Source of the DNA: Flemingiibacterium sp964430755
GTDB taxonomy: Bacteria > Bacillota > Clostridia > Oscillospirales > CAG-272
Assembly: GCA_964430755.1 (NCBI GenBank)
Contig: CAYSFT010000016.1
Span: 1-40,311, forward strand
Direction of reading: 5' to 3'
Length of the DNA: 40,311 bases
Shown: positions 16,201 through 25,503 of the stretch, in pieces
How positions within the stretch are numbered: the stretch's first letter is position 1
Layout: every line of letters starts with the position of its first letter
Position numbers and translations under genes: made by a program
The notes under the pieces: model-generated
Databases searched by the model: none
What the model was told of the DNA's origin: nothing
Seen by the model: the letters and a program-made list of their open reading frames with translations, nothing else

Positions 16201-18528
16201 ATGCCGTCTTTTTCGCATCGGAATCAAATGTCAATACGCATGATTGCGTTTGTTCTGTTTGTTATTTTATGCTGGGTGCTTCTGCTTTTTAGACTTTTTA
16301 AGCTTCAGGTCGTTGATAATGATAAATATCAGGAAATCGTTCTCAATCAGCTCACTCGCGAAGTTCCGACAACGCCCGAGCGCGGTAAAATTTTTGATAC
16401 AAATATGAACCTTCTCGCGACAAATACGACTGTTTACCGCGTATTTATTTCTCCCAAGGCGATACACGACTTTGAGGAGGAAAGCGAGGAATACAGCTCC
16501 GGTGCGGCTGCCGCAAAGATCGCAAACAAGCTCGTTGAGGTGCTTGGTGTCGATTATGAGACGGTTATGGAGAAATCGAAGAAATTAAACCGTCAGGATG
16601 AAACCATAAAGAAAAATGTTGAGCCTGAAACAGCGGAAATACTCCGTTCGTTCATAAACGAAAACGGTTTTACGGGAATGCTCAATCTCGCGGCGGAATC
16701 GAAGCGTTACTATTGCTACGGTGATCTCGCTTCACATCTTATCGGCTTTACTAATGCTGACGGCGACGGTGTTTACGGCGTTGAGGCGACTTATAACACC
16801 TATCTTAAGGGTACTGCCGGTAAATATATAACCGCAAAGGACGCGCTCCAGAAGGATATGCCGTTCAAATACGAGAGCTATGTTGGAGCAGAAAACGGCG
16901 CAAATCTTGTTACGACTATAGATATGCGTCTTCAGTATGAGCTTGAAAATCAGGTTCTCGCCGCATATGAATCTGCACAGGCAGGTAACCGTGTCTGCGG
17001 TATCGTTATGGACGTTAACACGGGCGGTATACTTGCCTCAGCGGTTTATCCGAACTATGATTGTAACGATCCCTATGCGCTCGATGAGGAGCATCTTCAA
17101 GCGTTAGCCGATTCGGGGCTTGAAGAGGGAAGCGACGAATATAATGCGCTTCGTACAAATCTTATTTACGAGATGTGGAACAATAAGATCGTCAGTGAAC
17201 CCTATGAGCCCGGCTCCACCTTTAAGATCATCACTGCGGCTATTGCGCTCGAGGAGGGCGTTGTAACCCCGGAGGACTCTTTTTACTGTCCCGGCTACTA
17301 TATCCCCACAGGCTACGGCAAGCCTATTTCATGTCACCGCACGGCAGGACACGGCGCGGTAACCTTCGCGCGCGGACTTCAGCAGTCCTGCAACCCTCTT
17401 ATGATGAATACCATCGAAAAAATAGGCAGAGACACGTTCTATAAGTATTTTGAAGCTCTCGGATATACAAGCAAGACCGGCGTTGATCTCACGGGTGAGG
17501 CAAACGGTATCTATCTTGGCAAAGAGTCGATGAATGTGGTCGAGCTTGCGGTTTATTCGTTTGGTCAAACCTTTAAGGCAACTCCGCTGCAGCAGCTTTC
17601 AGCTATATGCACTGTTGCAAACGGTGGTTATCTTGTAACACCTCATGTGCTCAAGGAAATGGTTGACGATGACGGAAATGTTATAGAAGCTTATGAAACC
17701 GAGCAAAAGGTGCAGGTATTCTCAGAGGAAACCTGCAATACAATAACACAGATTCTTGCCGAGGGTGTCGCAACGGACGGCGGTGCGAAAAATGCGTACA
17801 CAAAGGGCTACAGCGTTGCCGCAAAGACGGGTACATCACAGAAGCAGGATAAATGGGTATATTACGACGCAGAGGGCAATGTTGTGTCATTTGAGGATGA
17901 ATGGGTGACATCAGAGCGTCCTTACCGTGTTGGCTCGACTGTTGCATATGCACCTGCGGACGATCCCCAGATCGCGGTTATAATCATCGTTGATGAGCCG
18001 ACATCGGGCGGTTCGTACGGAAGCATCGTTGCGGCACCGTATATCTCGAATTTCCTCTCGGTTGCAATGCCGTATCTCGGCTATGAGCCGCAGTATACAG
18101 AGGAGGAGCTTGCACAGATAGACGTTGGAGTTGCCGATTTCACAGGCTGGACAACAGAGGATGCAACACTTCATCTTACAAACCGCAAGCTTTCGTTTAA
18201 GATCATCGGCGGAAACGACGGTGTTATCGTTGCACAGACACCGGCTGCCGGAAGCAGACTTTCAACTGATAATGGTGTTGTTTATCTATACACAGGAGAC
18301 GCGATGCCGTCTGATACAGTCACAGTTCCCGATGTTGTCGGACAGACTGCAAACAACTGCAACAAGGTGCTTATAAATTCAAAGCTTAATATAAAGATTG
18401 AAGGCGCGACAAACTATAATGTCGGAACGGGCGCGCAGGTTATATCGCAGTCGCCCGAGGCAGGAACAGTAGTCGCTCCCGGAACGATAGTTACAGTCGA
18501 ATTCCGATATATGGACGGTACAGACTGA
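16201..18528 (+). CDS. ftsI: Class B penicillin-binding protein (FtsI/PBP2B or SpoVD type) with two PASTA domains
   Basis: This 775-aa transpeptidase cross-links septal peptidoglycan. A membrane anchor lies at about residues 13-33 and a PBP dimerisation domain follows. The transpeptidase domain has the catalytic Ser339 in STFK, the SCN motif at 396-398 and KTGT at 542-545. Two C-terminal PASTA repeats follow (about 640-705, then VTVPDVVGQTANN onwards). The GGGAGG site precedes the start. Two PASTA domains resemble B. subtilis PBP2B, whereas SpoVD has one, but the sporulation paralogue cannot be excluded without comparison. It lies after ftsL and before murE, the usual dcw order. Confidence 0.92.
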   Translation: MPSFSHRNQMSIRMIAFVLFVILCWVLLLFRLFKLQVVDNDKYQEIVLNQLTREVPTTPERGKIFDTNMNLLATNTTVYRVFISPKAIHDFEEESEEYSSGAAAAKIANKLVEVLGVDYETVMEKSKKLNRQDETIKKNVEPETAEILRSFINENGFTGMLNLAAESKRYYCYGDLASHLIGFTNADGDGVYGVEATYNTYLKGTAGKYITAKDALQKDMPFKYESYVGAENGANLVTTIDMRLQYELENQVLAAYESAQAGNRVCGIVMDVNTGGILASAVYPNYDCNDPYALDEEHLQALADSGLEEGSDEYNALRTNLIYEMWNNKIVSEPYEPGSTFKIITAAIALEEGVVTPEDSFYCPGYYIPTGYGKPISCHRTAGHGAVTFARGLQQSCNPLMMNTIEKIGRDTFYKYFEALGYTSKTGVDLTGEANGIYLGKESMNVVELAVYSFGQTFKATPLQQLSAICTVANGGYLVTPHVLKEMVDDDGNVIEAYETEQKVQVFSEETCNTITQILAEGVATDGGAKNAYTKGYSVAAKTGTSQKQDKWVYYDAEGNVVSFEDEWVTSERPYRVGSTVAYAPADDPQIAVIIIVDEPTSGGSYGSIVAAPYISNFLSVAMPYLGYEPQYTEEELAQIDVGVADFTGWTTEDATLHLTNRKLSFKIIGGNDGVIVAQTPAAGSRLSTDNGVVYLYTGDAMPSDTVTVPDVVGQTANNCNKVLINSKLNIKIEGATNYNVGTGAQVISQSPEAGTVVAPGTIVTVEFRYMDGTD

Positions 18529-18589
18529 TGTCATAATCGAGCCTCTGTCTGCGTAAATATCTTACAAAAGATATAATGCGGAGGTTATT

Positions 18590-20116
18590 ATGGCAACTAT
18601 CAGACAGCTGACAAAAAAGGTCGGTATTATAAGGACAAATCTTGACTCTTTGAATATTGAGTGCGGAAAAATCAGAACAAATTCTCTTGAATGTAAGTCT
18701 GGCGACACATTTATCGCGATAAAGGGAAATCGTGTTGACGGACATGATTTTATCTGTACGGCAGTCGAGCACGGTGCAAGCGTTATCGTTTGCGAGCGTG
18801 TTACACCGTATCTTGAGGCTCATCCCGAGATAAAATATATCGCCGTTAAAAACACACGTCTTGCCGCGGCTCATATGTGGAACGAATACTGTAAAAGACC
18901 CTCTGACCGACTTATTCTGGTTGCGGTTACGGGCACTAACGGCAAGACCTCAACGACGTTTTTCCTGCGTGAGATTTTCAAGGCGGCAGGATATGTCACG
19001 GGAGTTATCGGAACGGTTAAATGCCTTATCGGAGATGAAACCGACATACTTTCCGACAGTCCCGATTCAAATGTAAACTCGATGACGACGCCGTCACCCG
19101 AGGTGCTCTATCCCGAGCTTGAAAAAATGGCAGATGCAGGCGTTGAAATTGTATTCATGGAGGCGTCGTCACATTCGCTCGCGCAGTACAGACTCGATCC
19201 GCTGCGTTTTACCGTCGGCATTTTCACCGGCTTCACGCAGGATCATCTTGATTATCATGAAACAATGGAAGACTATTATCTTGCGAAGCGTCGGCTTTTT
19301 GAGATAAGTGATGCGGCAATTATAAACGCAGACACTCCGGTTACAGAGCGGCTTAAATGTGAGATACGGATTCCGGCTGTTACATATTCGATTTGCTCGG
19401 AATTTGCCGATTACACGGCAAGGTCACTGCGTTATGATGGCGCAAGCGGAATAGCTTACGATTTTTGTGACAAAAATGATACATGGAAGATAAGCTGTCC
19501 GGTTTCAGGGCGCTTTATGGCGGCGAACACACTTGCGGCTGTAAGCTGTGCACGTCTCTTTAATATAAAGCCCGAGGTTATCGTGTCGGCACTTGCAAAT
19601 TGCCCCCAGATCCCGGGACGTATGGAAAAGGTGAAGCTTCCGGACGGATGCGATTTTGATGTGTTCATCGACTATGCACACACGCCCGATGCGCTTGAAA
19701 ACGTGCTACACACGCTACTTGCATTAAAAAAGCCGAGTGGCAGGGTTGTCGTGGCTTTCGGCTGCGGCGGAGACAGGGACAGAAGCAAACGTCCGATAAT
19801 GGGGCGTATAGCAACCACATTGGCAGGGTTGACGGTTATAACGGGCGACAACAGCCGAAGCGAAAATCCGCGCTCAATTATATGCGATATTCTCCGTGCG
19901 GCGGCAGAGGGCTCAGACTGCAAGGTTATAGAGCGCCGCGACAAGGCGATACGCTGGGTTATCGAAAATCACCGTCCCGACGATATCATTCTGCTTGCTG
20001 GCAAGGGACACGAGGACTATGAGATTGACGAATTTGGCAAGCATCCTTTTTCGGAATCGGCGATAGTTCTTGATTGCGTGAAGAATTTATACGGTAAGGA
20101 TACCGTTTCGGATTGA
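18590..20116 (+). CDS. murE: UDP-MurNAc-tripeptide synthetase MurE, probably meso-diaminopimelate-adding
   Basis: MurE adds the third residue to UDP-MurNAc-L-Ala-D-Glu. The 508-aa Mur ligase has the ATP loop GTNGKTS at residues 115-121, the EASSHSLAQYRLDPL region, DYAHTPDAL and the substrate-selecting loop DNSR at 420-423. Known meso-Dap enzymes carry DNPR there and the Arg contacts Dap; here Pro is Ser but Arg423 stays, so meso-Dap is the likely substrate (inference). GGAGG precedes the start. It is 61 bp after ftsI and 36 bp before murF. Confidence 0.94.
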   Translation: MATIRQLTKKVGIIRTNLDSLNIECGKIRTNSLECKSGDTFIAIKGNRVDGHDFICTAVEHGASVIVCERVTPYLEAHPEIKYIAVKNTRLAAAHMWNEYCKRPSDRLILVAVTGTNGKTSTTFFLREIFKAAGYVTGVIGTVKCLIGDETDILSDSPDSNVNSMTTPSPEVLYPELEKMADAGVEIVFMEASSHSLAQYRLDPLRFTVGIFTGFTQDHLDYHETMEDYYLAKRRLFEISDAAIINADTPVTERLKCEIRIPAVTYSICSEFADYTARSLRYDGASGIAYDFCDKNDTWKISCPVSGRFMAANTLAAVSCARLFNIKPEVIVSALANCPQIPGRMEKVKLPDGCDFDVFIDYAHTPDALENVLHTLLALKKPSGRVVVAFGCGGDRDRSKRPIMGRIATTLAGLTVITGDNSRSENPRSIICDILRAAAEGSDCKVIERRDKAIRWVIENHRPDDIILLAGKGHEDYEIDEFGKHPFSESAIVLDCVKNLYGKDTVSD

Positions 20117-20152
20117 CATTTGCGGTCATATTAAGAGAAAGGACTTTTAAAT

Positions 20153-21586
20153 ATGGGTATTAAGTATAATAAAGCGGTTTTTGATACAAGGGAAGTTGCC
20201 CGTGTTTTGGGTGCTAATACCTCGGTATGCGATGATATTACCGCTATTGTAACCGATTCGCGTGAGGCAGAGTCGGGTGCACTGTTTGTTGCGCTCAAGG
20301 GTGAGCGCTTTGACGGTCACGATTATATTTCGCAGGCATTGACACGCGGTGCTGTGGCGGCTGTTGCCGAGCGTATTCCCGACGGTGTCAGTGATGAGCA
20401 GGCGGAGCGTATACTCGTTTGCGAGAGCTCACTTGAGGCACTCGGTAAAATTGCCGCGGCTTATAAGAATCGTATACACCCTAAAACCGTTGCCGTTACG
20501 GGAAGCGTCGGTAAAACGACCACGAAAGAATTTGTTTATGCCGTTGCAGGTGCGAATTATGCTGCCCATAAAACAGAGGGTAACTTTAATAATGAGATCG
20601 GTATGCCGTTATCGGTGCTTATGATGCCGGAGAACTCACAAGTCTGTGTGCTTGAAATGGGTATGAGCGGACTTGGTGAAATTTCGCGCATGACGCATAT
20701 TGCAAAGCCCGATATCGCACTGATCACCAATATCGGCAATTCACACATCGAAAATCTCGGTTCACGTGAAAACATCTGCAAGGCAAAGCTTGAGATAGTC
20801 GAGGGCGTTCCCGAGGACGGATATGTGATACTCAACGCTGATGAGCCTATGCTTTTTGCACAGAAGGGTAAGATTCGGCAGAACATCATCTTTGTTTCGC
20901 TTCAGAATCCGCTTGCCGATTACCGTGCGCTCAATATACGCGAATATGAGGACAGCACCGAGTTTGACCTTATTGCAGGGAAGCGTGTTGTTACAAACGT
21001 CAGAATCCCGGCGATAGGACGGCATAATGTTTACGATGCGGCGTATGCGTTTGCGGTTGGTGTTCTTCTCGGAATGAGCGATGAGGATATCAAGCGCGGG
21101 CTTATGTCATTCCGCAATACGGGAATGAGACAGAATATTTACGAATACGGCGGTATTACGATAATTGAGGACTGTTACAATGCAGGTCCCGAATCAATGA
21201 AGGCGGCTGTTGAGGTGCTTCGCCGGATGGCAGAAAAGAATAACTCTCGCAGTGTTGCGGTGCTTGGCGATATGCGTGAGCTTGGCGAATATTCAAAGCA
21301 GCTTCATATGGAGGTTGGAACGCTTGTCGCCGCAAGACATATTTCAAATCTCGTCACATTCGGACGTGAAGCCGAAAACATCGCGCTCGGAGCTATAAAT
21401 CACGCGATGAAGCCCGAAAATATCAGCGTTAACACAAATACGGAGAATGTATCAGCCGTGGCAAAGACGGTGTTTGAGCTGCTTGATCACGGAGACACGG
21501 TGCTGTTTAAGGCGAGCCGCGCGGTAAGACTTGAGCGTGTTATTGAAGAGCTTAAACGTCTTATAGACGAAAAAACACAGGCGTAA
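20153..21586 (+). CDS. murF: UDP-MurNAc-tripeptide-D-Ala-D-Ala ligase MurF
   Basis: MurF adds D-Ala-D-Ala to the UDP-MurNAc-tripeptide, completing the cytoplasmic precursor. The 477-aa protein has an N-terminal UDP-binding domain (TDSREAESGALFVALKGERFDGHD), the ATP loop GSVGKTTTK at about residue 120, and EMGMSGLGEI. NIGNSHIENLGS and the late EDCYNAGPESMKAAV are also typical of MurF. AAAGGA lies 10 nt before the start. It is followed by mraY after 10 bp; together they supply lipid I synthesis. Confidence 0.95.
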   Translation: MGIKYNKAVFDTREVARVLGANTSVCDDITAIVTDSREAESGALFVALKGERFDGHDYISQALTRGAVAAVAERIPDGVSDEQAERILVCESSLEALGKIAAAYKNRIHPKTVAVTGSVGKTTTKEFVYAVAGANYAAHKTEGNFNNEIGMPLSVLMMPENSQVCVLEMGMSGLGEISRMTHIAKPDIALITNIGNSHIENLGSRENICKAKLEIVEGVPEDGYVILNADEPMLFAQKGKIRQNIIFVSLQNPLADYRALNIREYEDSTEFDLIAGKRVVTNVRIPAIGRHNVYDAAYAFAVGVLLGMSDEDIKRGLMSFRNTGMRQNIYEYGGITIIEDCYNAGPESMKAAVEVLRRMAEKNNSRSVAVLGDMRELGEYSKQLHMEVGTLVAARHISNLVTFGREAENIALGAINHAMKPENISVNTNTENVSAVAKTVFELLDHGDTVLFKASRAVRLERVIEELKRLIDEKTQA

Positions 21587-21596
21587 GGAGTCGGTC

Positions 21597-22577
21597 ATGA
21601 TAGTATATTTCATCACAGCGCTTGTTTTAACCTTCGCGCTAACGGCAATTTTTGCGAGAATACTTATCCCGAAGCTTCGCGGCATGAAGATGGGACAGAA
21701 GATCCTTGACATCGGACCGAGATGGCACAAGAGTAAAGAGGGCACGCCGACTATGGGCGGTATCTGCTTTATCGCGGCGGCGATAATCGTTTTTATCACT
21801 ATGGCAATTGTCGCGAATATAAACGGCACGGACGAGAAGATAACAACTGCGATCATCGTTATGCTGTTTGCGCTTGCGAACGGTGCTATCGGTGTCGTTG
21901 ATGACTTAACGAAATTCAAGAATCACAGAAACGAGGGCCTTACTGCCGCACAGAAATACCTGCTTCAGCTTATCTCGGCAGGACTTTTCCTCGCGGCACT
22001 GAAGCTCACCGGAAACATCACAACCGAGCTTTCAATTCCGTACACCGATATATCGCTTGATCTCGGTATATTCTATTACATTATATCAATACTTCTTGTA
22101 ACGGGCATCGTTAACGCAGTCAACCTCACCGACGGAATTGACGGTCTTGCTTCGAGCGTGACGCTTGCACTCGGCGCGTTTTTCGCGGTAATTGGATTTG
22201 TCGCATCGGCACTGCCGACTGTTATCGTTTCGGCGATAACAATGGGTGCGTGTCTCGGATTCCTCGTTTACAATTTCTACCCTGCACGTGTCTTTATGGG
22301 TGACACCGGTTCGCTTTTCCTCGGCGGTCTTGCGATCGGTATGGCTTATATGATAAATGAACCGCTTATAATCGTTATAGTCGGAATCGTTTATATCTGT
22401 GAGGCGGCATCGGTCATGCTTCAGGTTGGATACTATAAGCTCACTAAAAAGCGCCTTTTCAAGATGGCGCCGATACATCATCATTTTGAAAAATGCGGAT
22501 GGTCTGAACTTAAAATCGTCGGCGTATTTTCGCTTGTAACAGTTATTGCAGGCGTGATCGCATATTTCGGAGTATAA
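21597..22577 (+). CDS. mraY: Phospho-N-acetylmuramoyl-pentapeptide-transferase MraY
   Basis: MraY transfers phospho-MurNAc-pentapeptide to undecaprenyl phosphate, giving lipid I, at the inner face of the membrane. The 326-aa protein has ten or so hydrophobic segments. It shows the family motifs GTPTMGG, the Asp pair region GVVDDLTKF, NLTDGIDGLA, FMGDTGSLFLGG and the metal/uracil loop APIHHHFEKCGW. AAGGAG precedes the start. The next gene is ftsW; murD, which usually lies between, is absent. Confidence 0.96.
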   Translation: MIVYFITALVLTFALTAIFARILIPKLRGMKMGQKILDIGPRWHKSKEGTPTMGGICFIAAAIIVFITMAIVANINGTDEKITTAIIVMLFALANGAIGVVDDLTKFKNHRNEGLTAAQKYLLQLISAGLFLAALKLTGNITTELSIPYTDISLDLGIFYYIISILLVTGIVNAVNLTDGIDGLASSVTLALGAFFAVIGFVASALPTVIVSAITMGACLGFLVYNFYPARVFMGDTGSLFLGGLAIGMAYMINEPLIIVIVGIVYICEAASVMLQVGYYKLTKKRLFKMAPIHHHFEKCGWSELKIVGVFSLVTVIAGVIAYFGV

Positions 22578-22599
22578 AAAATAAAAAGAGGTGATTTGT

Positions 22600-24177
22600 T
22601 TGCACGGAGATAACAGAAACTATCATTACCGTCAAACCGATAATACAGCACGGCGTGCAAGCAATACGCCGCAGAATAATAAATCGGTACCGAATCAGGC
22701 GCAAAAAGGGACTCAGCCACGTCAGACGGTACAGGCGAGACGTACTGTCAATCAGACTGCGCAGCGAGGAGCCACTCAAACTGCACGGCCGACTCAGACA
22801 CAGCGTCCTGCTGCAAGAACTGCTTACAACGTGCGGCGTGCGGCCCCGACTAATGCTCAGTCGACTGCAAGAGCACAGCAGACAAAAAACAATGTCCGTG
22901 CTGTTCCGTCGCGTAAGGCGGCAGTGGCTGCACCGGTTGAAAATAAGCCCGGAAAAATCTCACAGCTTCGTGCATGGCTGAAGAAAAACTATACGGTTAA
23001 CGAAAAAGCCGTTGCAAAACGTGAGCTTGTAACTCATGACCTTGTTCGCGAAAAGGGAAGCATTGACTATGTTTTCTTCATTCTCGTTCTGATACTTCTC
23101 GCTTTCGGAACAATAATGGTTTATTCGGCAAGCTACGCATATTCAAAAAATACATACGGCGACAGCTATTATATCATTTTAAGACAGTTCGTTTTCGCGA
23201 TCGGCGGTCTGCTTGTTATGGCAGGCGTTGTCAAATTTTTTCCGCCGGAGGTGCTGCGTAAGCTCTCGATTCCCGCTTTTCTTGTATTCCTTGTTGTAAT
23301 GATGATCGTGCCGCTCCCAATTCCCGGTATCACTATCGAGCACGGCGGCGCAAGACGTTGGATCAATCTCGGAATCACGGAAATACAGCCGTCCGAGTTT
23401 ATGAAGCTTGCACTTGCAATGATGCTTGCATGGTATTTTGACCGCTTCTATGAGCGTATCACTCCGCCTGCAAGTAAGTTTGACAGATATAAATACGGCG
23501 TTTTCACTCCGCTTTTCATAACGGGTGTTGTCTGTGTGCTCGTTCTTCTTGAAAAGCATCTTTCGGGTACGATAATTATGGCGCTCATCGGCGTTATACT
23601 TATCTATGCGAGCGGTGCGCCGAGCTTCTGGATGGTTCCCGGAATCGGTGCCGGCGGTGCAATTCTTGCGATACTTATAAACGTACTTCCGCACGCACAG
23701 CGTCGATTTGACATATGGCTTCATCCCGAAAACGATCCCCAGGGCGGCGGTTATCAGACCCTGCAGGGACTTTATGCAATCGGCTCGGGCGGATTTTTCG
23801 GTATGGGACTCGGAAACAGCTATCAGAAGCATATGTACGTTTCCCAGCCGCAGAATGACTTTATATTCACCATAGTATGTGAGGAGCTTGGATTTGTCGG
23901 CGCGATTGCCGTGATACTTCTCTTTACGCTCCTTATCTGGCGCGGTATCGTTATTGCGATGAACGCTCCCGATATTTATTCGAAATTGCTCGTTATGGGT
24001 ATTATCGGCAAGATCGCGATACAGGCAATTCTCAACATCGCCGTTGTAACCAACTCCATCCCCAATACGGGAATTTCACTCCCATTCTTCTCATACGGCG
24101 GCTCATCCTTGCTCGTTCTTCTTGCGGAAATGGGAATAGTTCTTTCAATATCGCGCTTTTCAAAACAGACAAAATAG
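22600..24177 (+). CDS. ftsW: Lipid II polymerase FtsW (SEDS family) with long basic N-terminal tail
   Basis: FtsW polymerises lipid II at the septum together with the class B PBP. The protein has about 525 aa, well above the usual 370-400, because of a 150-residue cytoplasmic tail. Residues 15-112 of that tail contain no Asp or Glu and are rich in Arg, Gln, Thr and Ala. The SEDS core has about ten membrane segments, with GARRWINLG, QPSEFMKLA, NDFIFTIVCEELGF and the end motif TGISLPFFSYGGSS. The start is a TTG at 22600, 7 nt after AGAGGTG; a GTG at 22591 would overlap that site. Its place before murG favours FtsW over SpoVE or RodA. Confidence 0.92.
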   Translation: MHGDNRNYHYRQTDNTARRASNTPQNNKSVPNQAQKGTQPRQTVQARRTVNQTAQRGATQTARPTQTQRPAARTAYNVRRAAPTNAQSTARAQQTKNNVRAVPSRKAAVAAPVENKPGKISQLRAWLKKNYTVNEKAVAKRELVTHDLVREKGSIDYVFFILVLILLAFGTIMVYSASYAYSKNTYGDSYYIILRQFVFAIGGLLVMAGVVKFFPPEVLRKLSIPAFLVFLVVMMIVPLPIPGITIEHGGARRWINLGITEIQPSEFMKLALAMMLAWYFDRFYERITPPASKFDRYKYGVFTPLFITGVVCVLVLLEKHLSGTIIMALIGVILIYASGAPSFWMVPGIGAGGAILAILINVLPHAQRRFDIWLHPENDPQGGGYQTLQGLYAIGSGGFFGMGLGNSYQKHMYVSQPQNDFIFTIVCEELGFVGAIAVILLFTLLIWRGIVIAMNAPDIYSKLLVMGIIGKIAIQAILNIAVVTNSIPNTGISLPFFSYGGSSLLVLLAEMGIVLSISRFSKQTK

Positions 24178-24192
24178 AAATGAGGCTTTCAG

Positions 24193-25326
24193 GTGAGAGT
24201 TTTGATGACAGGCGGCGGCACCGGCGGACACGTTAATCCCGCTATTGCAATCGCTAATAATATCAGAGAAAATATCCCCGGCTCGGTTATCGAATTTGTC
24301 GGAACGTCGAGGGGAATTGAAAATAAGCTCGTCCCGAAGGAAGGGTATAAGCTCCGTCATGTTGAGGTTCAGGGCTTCAAGCGTAAGCTGACTCCGTATA
24401 ACATCAAATCGGCATGGCTTGCGCTTACCTCTCCGAGAAAGGCGAAGAAGATACTTCGTGAATTTGCTCCCGACCTTGTTGTCGGTACGGGCGGTTATGT
24501 TTGCTGGCCCCTCTTAAAGGCTGCGGCATCTATGGGTATACCGACGGCGATACACGAGTCAAATGCAATCCCCGGAGTTGCGGTTAAAATGCTTGCCGGC
24601 TGTGTTGACCGTATTTACACGAATTTTGACGCTACGGCAGCAGCACTTGGCGAGGCATATGCAGATAAGATCGTAAAGGTCGGAAACCCGATAAAACCGG
24701 AATTTTCATCGCTCGATTATACTGCGGCAAGAGAAAAACTCGGTATTAACGGTAAGTACAAGCATCTGCTGCTTTCCTGCGGCGGAAGCATGGGCGCTGA
24801 AAAGGTCAACGATGAGATGCTTGATTTCATGCGCGACTACACGAAAAATCACCCGGAGCTTCTGCACATTCATTCAACGGGTGCAATCGAATACGAGGCG
24901 GCGAGCGCGAAGGCTCGTGAATATGGGCTTGACAAATGTGAAAACATCAGCGTTCGCGAATATATATACAATATGCCCGAGCTTATGGCGGCGGCGGATA
25001 TCGTTGTCAGCCGAGCAGGTGCGATGACGTTATCGGAGCTTGCGGTGCTTGGAAAATGTTGTGTGCTGATTCCGTCACCTCATGTTGCGGATAATCACCA
25101 GTATAAAAACGCCAAGGTGCTTGCGGATGCAGGTGCGGCTCTGCTTTTTGAGGAAAAAGAGCTTACAGGCGGAGTTATCGGTGAGGCACTTGCGGCTTTA
25201 CTCGAAAACGGTGAGAAAAGAAGCTCGATGTCGAAGAATATAAAAACGTTCGCGCTTCCGGATGCAAACCGCAGTATATATTTCGATCTCTGTGAGCTTG
25301 TAAAGAACGCAAAATCGAAAAAATGA
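24193..25326 (+). CDS. murG: UDP-GlcNAc:lipid I N-acetylglucosaminyltransferase MurG
   Basis: MurG adds GlcNAc to lipid I to make lipid II on the inner membrane face. The 377-aa GT28 enzyme has the N-terminal glycine-rich loop MTGGGTGGHVNPA, GTGGYVCWPLLKAA, HESNAIPGVA and the C-terminal donor site SRAGAMTLSELAVLGK with PSPHVADNHQYKNA. The start is a GTG at 24193 preceded by GAGG at 24182-24185. No terminator follows; ftsQ has its own promoter 50 bp later. Confidence 0.95.
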   Translation: MRVLMTGGGTGGHVNPAIAIANNIRENIPGSVIEFVGTSRGIENKLVPKEGYKLRHVEVQGFKRKLTPYNIKSAWLALTSPRKAKKILREFAPDLVVGTGGYVCWPLLKAAASMGIPTAIHESNAIPGVAVKMLAGCVDRIYTNFDATAAALGEAYADKIVKVGNPIKPEFSSLDYTAAREKLGINGKYKHLLLSCGGSMGAEKVNDEMLDFMRDYTKNHPELLHIHSTGAIEYEAASAKAREYGLDKCENISVREYIYNMPELMAAADIVVSRAGAMTLSELAVLGKCCVLIPSPHVADNHQYKNAKVLADAGAALLFEEKELTGGVIGEALAALLENGEKRSSMSKNIKTFALPDANRSIYFDLCELVKNAKSKK

Positions 25327-25375
25327 CGCAATATTAAAAAATAATCAAATAATGATACAAATCGGTGCAAATTAC

Positions 25376-25405
25376 TTGACTTTTTGAAAGTAGTTATGAT
25401 ATAAT
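25376..25405 (+). promoter_or_regulatory. Promoter of ftsQ
   Basis: TTGACT, an 18-bp spacer and TATAAT. The resulting leader is about 90 nt. It contains two copies of CGGTATTTT (25416-25424 and 25459-25467) and a small GAAAG/CTTTC hairpin. Confidence 0.75.
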
Positions 25406-25503
25406 ATTATAAGGGCGGTATTTTGGCTTTGCACGGAATTGTGTGAGGTCATATCAGTCGGTATTTTAAGGGAAAGGATACAGCTTTCGCGGGTGGCACC
25501 ATC

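Noticed and set aside
25412..25503. T-box-like GGGTGGCACC in the ftsQ leader
   Set aside because: Only the core of the T-box consensus is present, the following GCG is missing, and the leader of about 90 nt is too short for a specifier stem and terminator. The GGGTGG is more simply a poor ribosome binding site.
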